A stretch of 64,000 bases of DNA from JARRNE01 sp963824085. Its GTDB lineage: Bacteria; Pseudomonadota; Gammaproteobacteria; Chromatiales; Chromatiaceae. The position numbers and the translations under genes are program-made. The notes beneath the pieces are model-generated. The model saw only the letters and a program-made list of their open reading frames with translations, did not search any database and was not told where the DNA came from. The stretch is taken from assembly GCA_963824085.1 (NCBI GenBank), contig CAWGNT010000020.1, forward strand, positions 54,503 to 118,502. The letters run 5' to 3'. Of the stretch, positions 35,837 to 43,886 are shown in pieces (the stretch's first letter is position 1; each line of letters begins with the position of its first letter).

Positions 35837-36538
35837 TCACTGAATCAGAATGCTTTCGCCGGCCCGTACCTTGTCGCCCGGCTGTACGCGGATGACAAGA
35901 TCGGCCCGCCAGGGAACCACGAGGTCCACTTGCGAGCCGATACGGATCATGCCGAAGGTGGCGCCCCGGGCGACGCGACCTCCCTCCCTGAAATAGCTCT
36001 CGATTCCGTTGACGCTGCGCGCACCGATCTGGACCACATATAATGGCAGGGCGGCGCCGCCGTATTCCGCGTCGAAGTGGGTCACGGTGCGCGCGTTTTG
36101 CACAATGTGCACGCTGTCCGTGTAGAACGGGGGACGCCCGAGCACCGTCCGCCAATGCATGGAACCCATATTGAGGTTCTTTCCGATCGCCGGGTGGCGA
36201 TGGATGAAGCCGACCGTGCCGTCCAGGGGTGCGCGGTTGTAGTGCACATCGAAGGGACTCATGAAGATGCCGATGACGAGCTTCGGCTGGTCGACGTGCT
36301 CTCGCAAGATGTCCTCCACCGTCGCCCGCACCCCCTGCTTGATCACCACGACGGCTTCGCCCGGCTCCGCCTTCTGCACATAGACAACGGTGCCGTCCGC
36401 CGGACTCAGGACCCCCTCCTCCGCGGGAGGCGTTCGCGGAGGGTCGCGAAAGAACCAGACGTAGCGCCAGAAAAGGAACGCGCCGCCGACGAGCCCGGCG
36501 AGGGTGATCCCGACGAGAATCAGCTCACCTGCTCCCAT
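35837..36538 (-). CDS. Short-form phosphatidylserine decarboxylase-like protein
   Basis: A 233-residue membrane-anchored enzyme of the short Psd family (phosphatidylserine or archaetidylserine decarboxylase type), which makes phosphatidylethanolamine. It has an N-terminal hydrophobic helix pair (GELILVGITLAGLVGGAFLF), SPADGTVVYVQKAE, MSPFDVHYNRAPLDG, and the self-cleavage region FGMIRIGSQVDLVVP, where the Ser of IGS becomes the pyruvoyl group. The start is the ATG at 36538, inside the end of the upstream methyltransferase gene (19-bp overlap), so the two are coupled. Confidence 0.86.
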   Translation of the reverse strand: MGAGELILVGITLAGLVGGAFLFWRYVWFFRDPPRTPPAEEGVLSPADGTVVYVQKAEPGEAVVVIKQGVRATVEDILREHVDQPKLVIGIFMSPFDVHYNRAPLDGTVGFIHRHPAIGKNLNMGSMHWRTVLGRPPFYTDSVHIVQNARTVTHFDAEYGGAALPLYVVQIGARSVNGIESYFREGGRVARGATFGMIRIGSQVDLVVPWRADLVIRVQPGDKVRAGESILIQ

Positions 36539-37236
36539 GGTCCGTCCTGCAGCACGCGCACGATTGCAACCCCGGAGGAGAATGGGAAGTCGATCACCTC
36601 GAACTGCTCCTTCTCGCGACCGATCACCTTGAGCCAACGCTTCACGCCGGCATGGCGTACGAGCTCACGCACGTAGATATTGGTGTCGTGCAGCAGAACG
36701 TAACTGTTGCGGCGTGCATGCTGCAGGACGCTGAGGAAATCGTGGCGAACATCCGCATAGGCATGGCTGCCGTCGATGAAGGCCATGTCGACTGTCGGCA
36801 GGCCGCGGTCGCCATAGCGGGCGAAGAAGGCCGAGCTCGTTAGCTTGTGATGCGTCACCTGCCGCTCGACAGCGAAGCGCCTGAATTGGGCTCGAACCTT
36901 CTGGGGGTCATCCCACTGCGAGGTGCCCCCGACGGTGCGAAACGGACCGTCTTTGAACAGGGAGTACGAAGGATCCACGAAGCTGAGACTGCCCCGGCCG
37001 TTGTCCTTGAGCCCGAGGGCGAGGCAGACGACGCTGAAGCCGAAACCCGAGCCGATGACCACAACATGGCGCGGGCTGAGGGATCGGACCAGCCCATAGT
37101 ACAGAAAGCCGAAACCGAGGTTGAGACTATCCGAGTCCTCGTTGTGTCCGAGCGGCTTCGCGTGGTCGAGGATACTGCGCAGCAGCGCCGGGTTCAGGCT
37201 GAAATCGGCCAGCTCGTTACGATCCAAATGCAGCAT
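36520..37236 (-). CDS. Class I SAM-dependent methyltransferase (Methyltransf_24 type)
   Basis: A 238-residue cytosolic protein. Motif I is VVVIGSGFGFSVVCLALGL (about 59-77), followed by the acidic SFVDPSY strand end. The later MAFIDGSHAYADVRHDFLSV and YVLLHDTN motifs are those of the Methyltransf_24 family, which methylates diverse small molecules and sugars. Psd overlaps its last codons; the lipid context suggests, but does not prove, a lipid or envelope substrate. Confidence 0.83.
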   Translation of the reverse strand: MLHLDRNELADFSLNPALLRSILDHAKPLGHNEDSDSLNLGFGFLYYGLVRSLSPRHVVVIGSGFGFSVVCLALGLKDNGRGSLSFVDPSYSLFKDGPFRTVGGTSQWDDPQKVRAQFRRFAVERQVTHHKLTSSAFFARYGDRGLPTVDMAFIDGSHAYADVRHDFLSVLQHARRNSYVLLHDTNIYVRELVRHAGVKRWLKVIGREKEQFEVIDFPFSSGVAIVRVLQDGPWEQVS

Positions 37237-37364
37237 GTTTCTCTCGCCTCAGACCGCCGGTCACAGCGCCGGCGCATGGCCCGCCACGTGTACGGAGAGA
37301 ATGTTTCGATTCCGTTCCGCTTGCATGACGGTCCCGAGAAAGAGCTGCCGCGCAAAGGCTCCCT

Positions 37365-38243
37365 TCACTGGTCCGATGCCGCCGCGGAAGGCAGCGGCGG
37401 AAGGGACTTCAGGTACTCACCGATGGCCTCACGGTCGTCTGCGGTGAGCTGGCTTGTGTTATCGTCGATGACATCGGACATGGCCGAGCCCGTAAAGTCG
37501 CCGTCGGGAAGCATGCCGGTCTGCAGAAAGTAATCAATGTCCGAGACCGACCAGGTTCCGATGCCGCTTTTTCGATCCGGTGTGATGTCGGGCACCCGGC
37601 TATCGTCCGGACCATCGGGATTACCTGCGAGCTCGCGGTGGTATTCGAGGCCCCCAAGCCAGTTGCGAGGCGTATGGCACTCGCCGCAATGGCCGAGGTG
37701 CCGCACGAGATAGGCGCCGCGATTCCACAGCGCAGACCGGGACGGGTCGGCCTTGAAGACCCCGGGCTCGAAATTCAGCCACTTCCAGCCCGACAGCAGC
37801 CACCGGAATGACAGGTACCAAGGCAGATCATGCTCTCGGTTGGGTTGGTGCACCGGCGGCAGGCTGAAGAGGTAGGCCTTGATGGCGAGCAGATCCTCCC
37901 GGGTAACCCCCGTGTAGGACATGTAAGGAAACACCGGATAGAGGTTCTCGCCGCGGGGAGTCACTCCTTCCCTGAAGGCACGGACGAAGTCCTCGTCGCT
38001 CCACCCACCGATGCCCGTCTCCACATCCGGCGTGATGTTGGGTGTATAGAAGGTCCCGAAGCGCGTCTTCAGCGCCCGTCCGCCGGCGAGATACTCGCCC
38101 GCGTTGTCCTGATCGGTATGACAGGTGATGCATCCCCCTGCATGCACCAAATACTCGCCGCGCTGGACGATCGTGTCGTCGGCACAGGCGAGCCATGATG
38201 CACACAGGAAGGCGGCGAGGACAGAGCTTTTGATCCCCGCCAT
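37365..38243 (-). CDS. Dihaem cytochrome c
   Basis: A 292-residue exported cytochrome with a signal peptide (first 21 residues, ending LACAD) and two class I haem domains: CITCH at 38-42 and CGECH at 186-190. Methionine ligand candidates lie in PYMSYTG and GDFTGSAMSD. The repeated TPNITPD..GIGGWSDEDF and TPDRKSGIGTWSVSDID blocks are typical of cytochrome subunits of alcohol/aldehyde dehydrogenases and related periplasmic dehydrogenases. The cytochrome c' gene lies 6 bp upstream, so the two form an operon. The partner dehydrogenase is not in the window. Confidence 0.92.
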   Translation of the reverse strand: MAGIKSSVLAAFLCASWLACADDTIVQRGEYLVHAGGCITCHTDQDNAGEYLAGGRALKTRFGTFYTPNITPDVETGIGGWSDEDFVRAFREGVTPRGENLYPVFPYMSYTGVTREDLLAIKAYLFSLPPVHQPNREHDLPWYLSFRWLLSGWKWLNFEPGVFKADPSRSALWNRGAYLVRHLGHCGECHTPRNWLGGLEYHRELAGNPDGPDDSRVPDITPDRKSGIGTWSVSDIDYFLQTGMLPDGDFTGSAMSDVIDDNTSQLTADDREAIGEYLKSLPPLPSAAASDQ

Positions 38244-38249
38244 GGGAGC

Positions 38250-38711
38250 TTACTTCTTCTCCTCCTTCCGGAACTGATCGTGGCAGCTCTTACAGGTCTT
38301 GCCCAAGGCGAGGAACTTCTTGCCCATCTCGGCCTTGTCACCGGCCTCTACGGCCTTCAGGAAAGCCGCTGCCGCCTCCTGGGTATCCATTGCGTGTTGC
38401 TTGAACTCGTCGGGCTTCTCCCACACCGCGGCCTTGGCGTTCGTATCACCGAGCTCCGAGTCCGGTGGGAAGATGTCCTTGATCGTAGTCGCCGTGAGGG
38501 CAAGAGACCGGGCGTGATCGATCAGCTGGGGCGCGTAATCGACCTTTCCCCGGATGATCATGCTGGCCGCCCCGGCGTGACCGCCAAGGGCCGACATGAC
38601 GTTCTTGCGATACTTGATCAGGTCGGTGGGGTCCGACTCGGCCAAGACCGCCGCCGACAAGACGAACGAGCAGACGACCAATAGGGCTCTCGATATCAGT
38701 CCGGTGCGCAT
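38250..38711 (-). CDS. Cytochrome c' (class II)
   Basis: A 153-residue exported protein. After a signal peptide (MRTGLISRALLVVCSFVLSA) comes a four-helix bundle (DLIKYRKNVMSALGGHAGAA) with the haem motif CKSCH at 140-144 close to the C-terminus, as always in cytochrome c'. These proteins bind NO or CO at five-coordinate haem in the periplasm. I start at the ATG at 38711, where the signal begins; the frame is open further upstream but not signal-like. Followed after 6 bp by the dihaem cytochrome gene. Confidence 0.92.
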   Translation of the reverse strand: MRTGLISRALLVVCSFVLSAAVLAESDPTDLIKYRKNVMSALGGHAGAASMIIRGKVDYAPQLIDHARSLALTATTIKDIFPPDSELGDTNAKAAVWEKPDEFKQHAMDTQEAAAAFLKAVEAGDKAEMGKKFLALGKTCKSCHDQFRKEEKK

Positions 38712-38954
38712 GGCTTCTCCCCGATGGTTGTTCGATGAAAGGGTGGTGCGACGGCCGCAGAGAGTGCCTGGCCTTGGCAGTGTCGTCAACCGGGGGTCGG
38801 CTTCGCCGCTCGGTCCTTCCACGGTCCTAGCAGAGCGGCACCGAAGTGTCCGTAACAACGCCGTACCTATCGGCTGCAACGTTTCGACTCTAGCCTGAGG
38901 TGTTGGGTTGGGGGTGTCGGCAGCGATAGGGGGTCGATGTTGCCGTCGAATGCT

Positions 38955-40388
38955 TCAGCCAAACAGCCCGTGCAGGAACCACCCTCGACGACCATTGAGA
39001 TCCCGATAGATCCACAGCCGCTCGCCCTTCGGCGTCGTCGCAACGAAGTAGTCCCGGGCGATCTCATGGCCATCCCACCAGCCCGTCTCGATCCGTTCTC
39101 TTTCCACACCGAGATCGAGCTCGCCATCCCAGCAGGGTCTGCGCTTGCAGGTCTGCAGAGGCAAAGGCTCGGCGAGCAGCCATAGTGGCCGGTCCGAGCG
39201 CCCATGACCGGTGCCGGTCTCGCCCGGTACACACCAGCGCCACGCCCGCTCTGGGCGGTGATCTGCCGCCAGGGCGAGTCCGCGCACGGCCTCGTCGCCC
39301 AGCCGAGCCCGCAGCCGGTCGAGCAGGCGAGTATCCGGTGCACACAGTCTGGCAAGCTCGGGAAACAGCTCTTGCCGGGTGGGGGGCAGAGGCTGCAGGT
39401 CGCGTGCCTCAAGTGTGAGTGCCCGTACGCTGGCCGGCAGCGATAGGCGCTCCAAACGCTCCTTCAGCAGTTCCAGCCAGCGCTGAGGGTCGCGTTCTGG
39501 CCGCGCCGCACCCAGAAGGAGCCGGGTATCTTTCTCCTCCTCATGGCGCAGGTACCAGGTAAGCTGCTGTACCCCACCCTGGCGGCTCAACAGGAAACCG
39601 CCCAGCTCTTCGAGCAGGCGCCGACACGGAAAGATCAAGGCATCGGCATGCTCGACCTCCGCGGGCAGCTCGAGCCGGCCCCGGTAGCGGGCCGGCGGCT
39701 CGAAGCGGGGGCGCAGATCGGGCACCTCTCCCAGCAACCGCAGCAGGTGCTGGACGGAGTCGACCCCGAAGCGCTCGGCGAGCCCGGCGCGCGGGAGCCG
39801 CAGCAGGTCGCCCACCCGGCGCAACCCCATGCGACGCAAGTCTTCGAGCGCCTTCCTGTCGAAGTCCAAAGCTACCAGAGGCAGACTCGCCAGGGTCGTG
39901 CGCAGGGCGTGCAGCTCGACAATCACCCCGCTGTGACCACTGGCAGCCAATACCAGGGCACCGCCCGGTGTCGGGGCAAGACAGCACAAGGACTGATAAC
40001 CAAGCCTCGCCATCCCCCTCGCGACCTGCTCCAGCAGTAGCTCTGCCCCCCCGAACAAGCGCAGGCTGCCGGCCACTTCCAGCACCAGTGCACGGGGCGG
40101 ATCCAGACTGACCTCGGGGGTGAACCGTCCACACCAGGCGGCCAGCCGTGTGAGGGCGGCGTGCTCCGCACTTGGCTTGCGGGGCAGGACACGCAAATCT
40201 GCGACCAAGGCACGCGCCGCCCCTACCGGCATCCCTGGCCGGACACCGTGCTCCACGGCCTGCCGATTACCTAGGAGGATCTTTTCTCCCTTCTCGCACT
40301 GGCTTACGGCCAGCGGCACTTCCACCTCCAGGGAACGCGTGTAAACCTCCAGAGGCAGGGCAGGCAGATGAATGGCCAGCCAGCGCAT
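38955..40388 (-). CDS. imuB: ImuB, inactive Y-family polymerase homologue
   Basis: A 477-residue protein of the SOS mutagenesis cassette. The fold is that of Y-family polymerases (GVRPGMPVGAARALVADLRV, TPEVSLDPPRALVLEVAGSLRLFGG), but the catalytic acidic residues of the palm are missing: it begins MRWLAIHLPALPLEVYTRS where active polymerases have DMDxFFASVE. ImuB acts as a beta-clamp-binding adaptor for ImuA and DnaE2. The ATG at 40388 is used; the frame is open upstream into imuA but without similarity. dnaE2 does not follow in the window. Confidence 0.9.
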   Translation of the reverse strand: MRWLAIHLPALPLEVYTRSLEVEVPLAVSQCEKGEKILLGNRQAVEHGVRPGMPVGAARALVADLRVLPRKPSAEHAALTRLAAWCGRFTPEVSLDPPRALVLEVAGSLRLFGGAELLLEQVARGMARLGYQSLCCLAPTPGGALVLAASGHSGVIVELHALRTTLASLPLVALDFDRKALEDLRRMGLRRVGDLLRLPRAGLAERFGVDSVQHLLRLLGEVPDLRPRFEPPARYRGRLELPAEVEHADALIFPCRRLLEELGGFLLSRQGGVQQLTWYLRHEEEKDTRLLLGAARPERDPQRWLELLKERLERLSLPASVRALTLEARDLQPLPPTRQELFPELARLCAPDTRLLDRLRARLGDEAVRGLALAADHRPERAWRWCVPGETGTGHGRSDRPLWLLAEPLPLQTCKRRPCWDGELDLGVERERIETGWWDGHEIARDYFVATTPKGERLWIYRDLNGRRGWFLHGLFG

Positions 40389-40407
40389 GGACGACGCCTC
40401 CGGTGCA

Positions 40408-41076
40408 TCAGAGAGAGGAGGTCCGAACGCCTGCCGCTTCGGAACCCTGCAACGGCCCGGAGATGGATTCATCCCGGAGAGACAGCTCCAGCCTCGCACC
40501 TCCACGGCCGTTTCGCTGTTTTAGCACCACCACTTCTGCCCCGGCCAATGTGGGGCGCACCCGCAGGCGCAGCACCGCCGGAGAATGCTCGCTGGCCGCA
40601 TCCTCTCCCCGGAACAGGAAGGCGACGGCGCTCCCTGCCTCTGCCGCCAGTTGGAGTCGGCGCAAGGCCGGCATCCTCCACCGTCCACCCCAGACGAGCA
40701 CAGCGCTGCAGGCACCCGAGCGCAAACCCTGCTCCGCGGCCCAGGCCATCCCTTCGCCCGCCTCCACCACCAACAGGCGAGCCAGCTCCACACCCGAGGC
40801 GGCCAAGGCGGGGGCAAACGGGACGAATGGCGGATCGATGAACAACAGCCAACGCGCCTCACTGCTCAGCCGGGCCAGGGTTGGCTTCAGAAGGGCGAGC
40901 GCGCGGCCCGGGCTGTCATTAAGGATCTCGCTCAAGGCCCCTGGCGGCCAGCCCCGCCAGGGCAGCAGGGCATCCAGGGCGGCAAAACCGGTGGATATGC
41001 CGACAGGAATGGCGGCCGATACCGCCCTGCCCCGCCACAGGTCGCGGCGCCCATTGAGAAGCTGTTCCAAGCCCAT
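40408..41076 (-). CDS. imuA: ImuA, RecA/SulA-like mutagenesis protein
   Basis: A 222-residue RecA-fold protein without an intact Walker A motif: the equivalent region reads GFAALDALLPWRGWPPGALSE. WLLFIDPPFVPFAPALAASG and GGRWRMPALRRLQLAAEAG are characteristic of the ImuA/SulA-like family. It interacts with ImuB in SOS translesion synthesis. Only 13 bp separate it from lexA upstream and 19 bp from imuB downstream, so all three should share the LexA-controlled promoter. Confidence 0.88.
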   Translation of the reverse strand: MGLEQLLNGRRDLWRGRAVSAAIPVGISTGFAALDALLPWRGWPPGALSEILNDSPGRALALLKPTLARLSSEARWLLFIDPPFVPFAPALAASGVELARLLVVEAGEGMAWAAEQGLRSGACSAVLVWGGRWRMPALRRLQLAAEAGSAVAFLFRGEDAASEHSPAVLRLRVRPTLAGAEVVVLKQRNGRGGARLELSLRDESISGPLQGSEAAGVRTSSL

Positions 41077-41089
41077 GGCTACTTCAGCC

Positions 41090-41728
41090 TCACAGTCTCT
41101 TTGGCGCCCCCAGCCCCAGCCGCAACACCCCCACTCCCAGTCCCTCGATCACCAGGCCCTGGGTGCGCAGGTCGACTTGAATGGGCTCAAAGGCAGGGTT
41201 CTCCGGCAAGAGCTGTATCCGATGCCTCCATCGGGCATGCCGCCGGAAACGCTTGACCGTTACCTCATCTTCCAGCCGCGCCACCACGATCTGGCCGTTC
41301 TGGGCCTCAGGAGTGCGGTGGACCGCCAGCAGATCCCCTTCCAGGATACCCGCGTCTCGCATGCTGCTGCCCCGCACCCGCAGAAGGTAGTCCGCCCGAG
41401 GTCGGAACAGGGCAGGGTCGATCCGGTGATGATCCTCGATATGCTCTTCTGCCAGGATGGGGCTACCGGCGGCCACCCGTCCAACTACCGGAAGAGAGAG
41501 CTCGTCCTCTGCCGCTTCGAGCAAACGGATACCGCGGGAGGTCCCTGGAAGCAGCTCGATCGTGCCGCGCCGGGCCAGTGCCCTCAGATGATCCTCGGCG
41601 GCATTGACCGAGCGAAAGCCAAGCGCCCGCGCAATCTCCGCCCGCGTGGGCGGAAACCCGGTCTCCTGGATATGGCGTCGGATAAGCCCCATGATCTGGC
41701 TCTGACGCGGCGTGAGCTCGCGGGTCAT
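41090..41728 (-). CDS. lexA: LexA repressor
   Basis: A 212-residue SOS repressor. The N-terminal winged helix reads LTPRQSQIMGLIRRHIQETG; PTRAEIARALGFRS is the recognition region. The self-cleavage site is A87-G88 in RVAAGSP. The catalytic dyad is S122 (RGSSMRD) and K159 (DEVTVKRF). It heads the lexA-imuA-imuB operon and is preceded by a perfect-spacing SOS box at 41755-41770, so it should repress itself and the mutasome genes. Confidence 0.95.
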   Translation of the reverse strand: MTRELTPRQSQIMGLIRRHIQETGFPPTRAEIARALGFRSVNAAEDHLRALARRGTIELLPGTSRGIRLLEAAEDELSLPVVGRVAAGSPILAEEHIEDHHRIDPALFRPRADYLLRVRGSSMRDAGILEGDLLAVHRTPEAQNGQIVVARLEDEVTVKRFRRHARWRHRIQLLPENPAFEPIQVDLRTQGLVIEGLGVGVLRLGLGAPKRL

Positions 41729-41754
41729 GAGTGAATCAGCCTCCAGCGATTGAA

Positions 41755-41770
41755 CTGTAATTTTATACAG
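41755..41770 (-). promoter_or_regulatory. SOS box (LexA operator)
   Basis: CTGTAATTTTATACAG matches the gammaproteobacterial LexA operator CTGT-N8-ACAG with an AT-rich centre. It lies 26 bp upstream of the lexA start and could also influence the divergent nth gene. Confidence 0.88.
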
Positions 41771-41827
41771 CTATCGCCGCCTTGCAAGATGCTTGGCGCG
41801 GCCAGCCCTTGACCCTATCCTTTGCTT

Positions 41828-42481
41828 ATGAACAACGACAAACGCAAAGCGATCTTCGAACGGCTGAGGGCCGCCAATCCGACACCCACCACCGAGCTTG
41901 CCTACACGACCCCTTTCGAGCTGCTCATCGCCGTCATCCTCTCCGCCCAGGCCACCGACAAGGGGGTAAACAAGGCCACCGCCCAACTGTTCGCCGTCGC
42001 CAATACCCCACGGGCCATCCTCGCCTTAGGGGAAGACGGCCTACGGCAACATATCCGCACCATCGGCCTCTTCAACAGCAAGGCCAAGAACATCATCCGA
42101 GCCTGCGAGATCCTCGTCCACGCACACGGGGGAGAGGTCCCGAGGGACCGCAAGGCCCTGGAGTCCTTGCCCGGGGTCGGCCGCAAGACCGCCAACGTGG
42201 TTCTCAACACCGCCTTCGGCGAGTCGACCATGGCGGTCGACACTCACATCTTCCGCGTGGCCAACCGCACCCGCATTGCCGCTGGAACGACGCCACTCAA
42301 GGTGGAGCAGCGCCTGCTGCGCCTGGTCCCGCGTGAATTCCTCAAGGACGCCCACCACTGGCTCATCCTCCACGGCCGATACGTCTGCACGGCGCGGCGG
42401 CCGCGCTGTCCTGTCTGTATCATCCGTGATCTATGCGAGTTCCCGGACAAAACCCCGGAGCCAATAGCGGTCAGCGCCTGA
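41828..42481 (+). CDS. nth: Endonuclease III
   Basis: A 217-residue DNA glycosylase/AP lyase that removes oxidised pyrimidines. The helix-hairpin-helix LPGVGRKTANVVLNTAFG holds the catalytic lysine (GRKTA), with the aspartate in VDTHIFRV. The C-terminal C-X6-C-X2-C-X5-C cluster motif (CTARRPRCPVCIIRDLC) binds [4Fe-4S]. Length is close to E. coli Nth (211). The start is the ATG at 41828, two codons after an alternative. Confidence 0.95.
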   Translation: MNNDKRKAIFERLRAANPTPTTELAYTTPFELLIAVILSAQATDKGVNKATAQLFAVANTPRAILALGEDGLRQHIRTIGLFNSKAKNIIRACEILVHAHGGEVPRDRKALESLPGVGRKTANVVLNTAFGESTMAVDTHIFRVANRTRIAAGTTPLKVEQRLLRLVPREFLKDAHHWLILHGRYVCTARRPRCPVCIIRDLCEFPDKTPEPIAVSA

Positions 42482-42548
42482 TGCGGACAAGTCTGGCTCG
42501 TCTGGGCCATCCCAATCTTCACAGAACCGGGCCGATCCTCTCTCCAAC

Positions 42549-42989
42549 ATGTTTACCCAGAACCGCAGCACCATGCGGCGCTTCTTCATCGAGGCATGGC
42601 GAAAGGCCCAGGCCGGTCAGCCGCTCGCGCCCCTAGAGCGGCAGATCGCCGAAATCGTCCGTGAGCACCCCGAGTATCACGGGGTGCTGGAGGACGCCGA
42701 GACCGCTCAAGGAAAGGAGCTCCCGCCGGAGGCGGGGCCGACGAACCCCTTCCTCCATCTCAGCCTCCACCTCGCCGTTCTCGAGCAAATTACCACCGAC
42801 CGCCCGTTAGGGCTGCGCGCCCTCTACCAGCGCATCGTGGCAGCAGCGGCCGATGGTCACCAAGCCGAGCACCAGATGATGGAGTGTCTCGCGCGTGGGC
42901 TATGGGAGGCCCAGCAGCAGGGGCGTGCCCCGGACGAAGCAGCCTATCTCCAGTGCCTCCGGCGGCTGATCGCGAGGAGCCCGCATTGA
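42549..42989 (+). CDS. DUF1841 family protein
   Basis: A 146-residue cytosolic protein matching DUF1841: MFTQNRSTMRRFFIEAWRKA, the block IAEIVREHPEYHGVLED, and HLSLHLAVLEQITTDRPLG. Proteins of this family commonly sit next to nth in gammaproteobacteria. The H-rich helices could bind metal but no function is known. It follows nth after 67 bp on the same strand. Confidence 0.87.
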   Translation: MFTQNRSTMRRFFIEAWRKAQAGQPLAPLERQIAEIVREHPEYHGVLEDAETAQGKELPPEAGPTNPFLHLSLHLAVLEQITTDRPLGLRALYQRIVAAAADGHQAEHQMMECLARGLWEAQQQGRAPDEAAYLQCLRRLIARSPH

Positions 42990-43231
42990 TTCGGGCACCT
43001 GCCTCCGTCCCACACGGATCACGTCAGCCGCGTCGGGCCTCGGCGCGCATTGCAGAGGCAGTCAACCCAAACGCTCGTTCCCCGCAGAATTGCCGGACTG
43101 TTACACTGAAGATGGAGGACCAAGGGTTGGATGTGCCCACCAGGGATACGATCCGATCCAGGTCACTCTCGGCAAGACAGATCTCTTATTCTGCCTATCT
43201 TCACGTCGCACAACGGGAGAAGGACAACAAG

Positions 43232-43663
43232 ATGACAACCTGGGTCTTAGTCGCCGACAACAGTCGTGCAAGGTTCTTCGCCGCTGACAAGGCCGTAAGC
43301 GCCCTTACGGAGATCCGGGACCTCGCCTATCCAGAGGCCCGTCTGCATGAAGGCGATCTGGTGACGGACAAGAGCGGTCGCGACCGCAACCCGGGCACGG
43401 GCGCGCACGGTTTCGGCACGGAATTCGCCCACAAGCAGGACGGAGCGGAGCGCTTCGCGCTCGAAGTCTGCGCCGAGCTCGAATCCGCGCGCACCAGCGG
43501 CGCCTTCAGCAAGCTCTATGTGGTCGCGGCACCGGCCTTCCTTGGCCTGCTGCGTAAGCACCAGTCGTCGGCCTTGAAGCAATTGGTAGCAGGGGAAGTG
43601 GACAAGAACCTCTCGACCAAGGATGGCACAACGATACGTAAGCACCTGCCCGATTTTCTCTGA
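43232..43663 (+). CDS. Host attachment protein family (PF10116)
   Basis: A 143-residue protein starting MTTWVLVADNSRARFFAAD, the typical opening of the host-attachment family named after an Agrobacterium plant-attachment protein and related in fold to eRF1/baeRF domains. AHKQDGAERFALEVCAELE and YVVAAPAFLGLLRKH are further family blocks. GGGAGAAGGA precedes the ATG. Function in free-living bacteria is not established; ribosome-related or stress roles have been proposed from the fold. Confidence 0.88.
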   Translation: MTTWVLVADNSRARFFAADKAVSALTEIRDLAYPEARLHEGDLVTDKSGRDRNPGTGAHGFGTEFAHKQDGAERFALEVCAELESARTSGAFSKLYVVAAPAFLGLLRKHQSSALKQLVAGEVDKNLSTKDGTTIRKHLPDFL

Positions 43664-43750
43664 TCAGCCGGCCGCCGATAGCGACTCCCTACACAGGATC
43701 GTTATCGGTCCGGGGCCCATCCCGTCCCTTCGGTGCAAAGGCCTCCTTCT

Positions 43751-43842
43751 TATGTACACCGAGCTCTCTCGGCTTTTTCGCTTCGGGACCCGAGGGGACG
43801 GCCCCCAAAAGACGAAAAACCCAAATCAAAACCGTATATAAG
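43751..43842 (+). repeat. Dispersed repeat B, copy 3 (internally deleted)
   Basis: Starts GTACACCGAGCTCTCTCGGC, runs through TTTTTCGC and GAGGGGACGGCC as in copy 2, then jumps directly to the A-rich end (GACGAAAAACCCAAATC) and CCGTATATAAGG. The central hairpin segment of about 85 bp is missing. It lies immediately upstream of the lon-like gene and may contribute to its promoter region. Confidence 0.7.
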
Positions 43843-43886
43843 GATCTGTCAGTCATGTCTCGCCCCCGTCTCGTCTCTCTTCCCCC

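Noticed and set aside
35355..36155. Minus-strand open frame of 266 codons across the psd end and repeat B
   Set aside because: It crosses a real gene in another frame and a dispersed repeat; its protein-like peptides (YTELTGLFR, RGDGP) come from the repeat.
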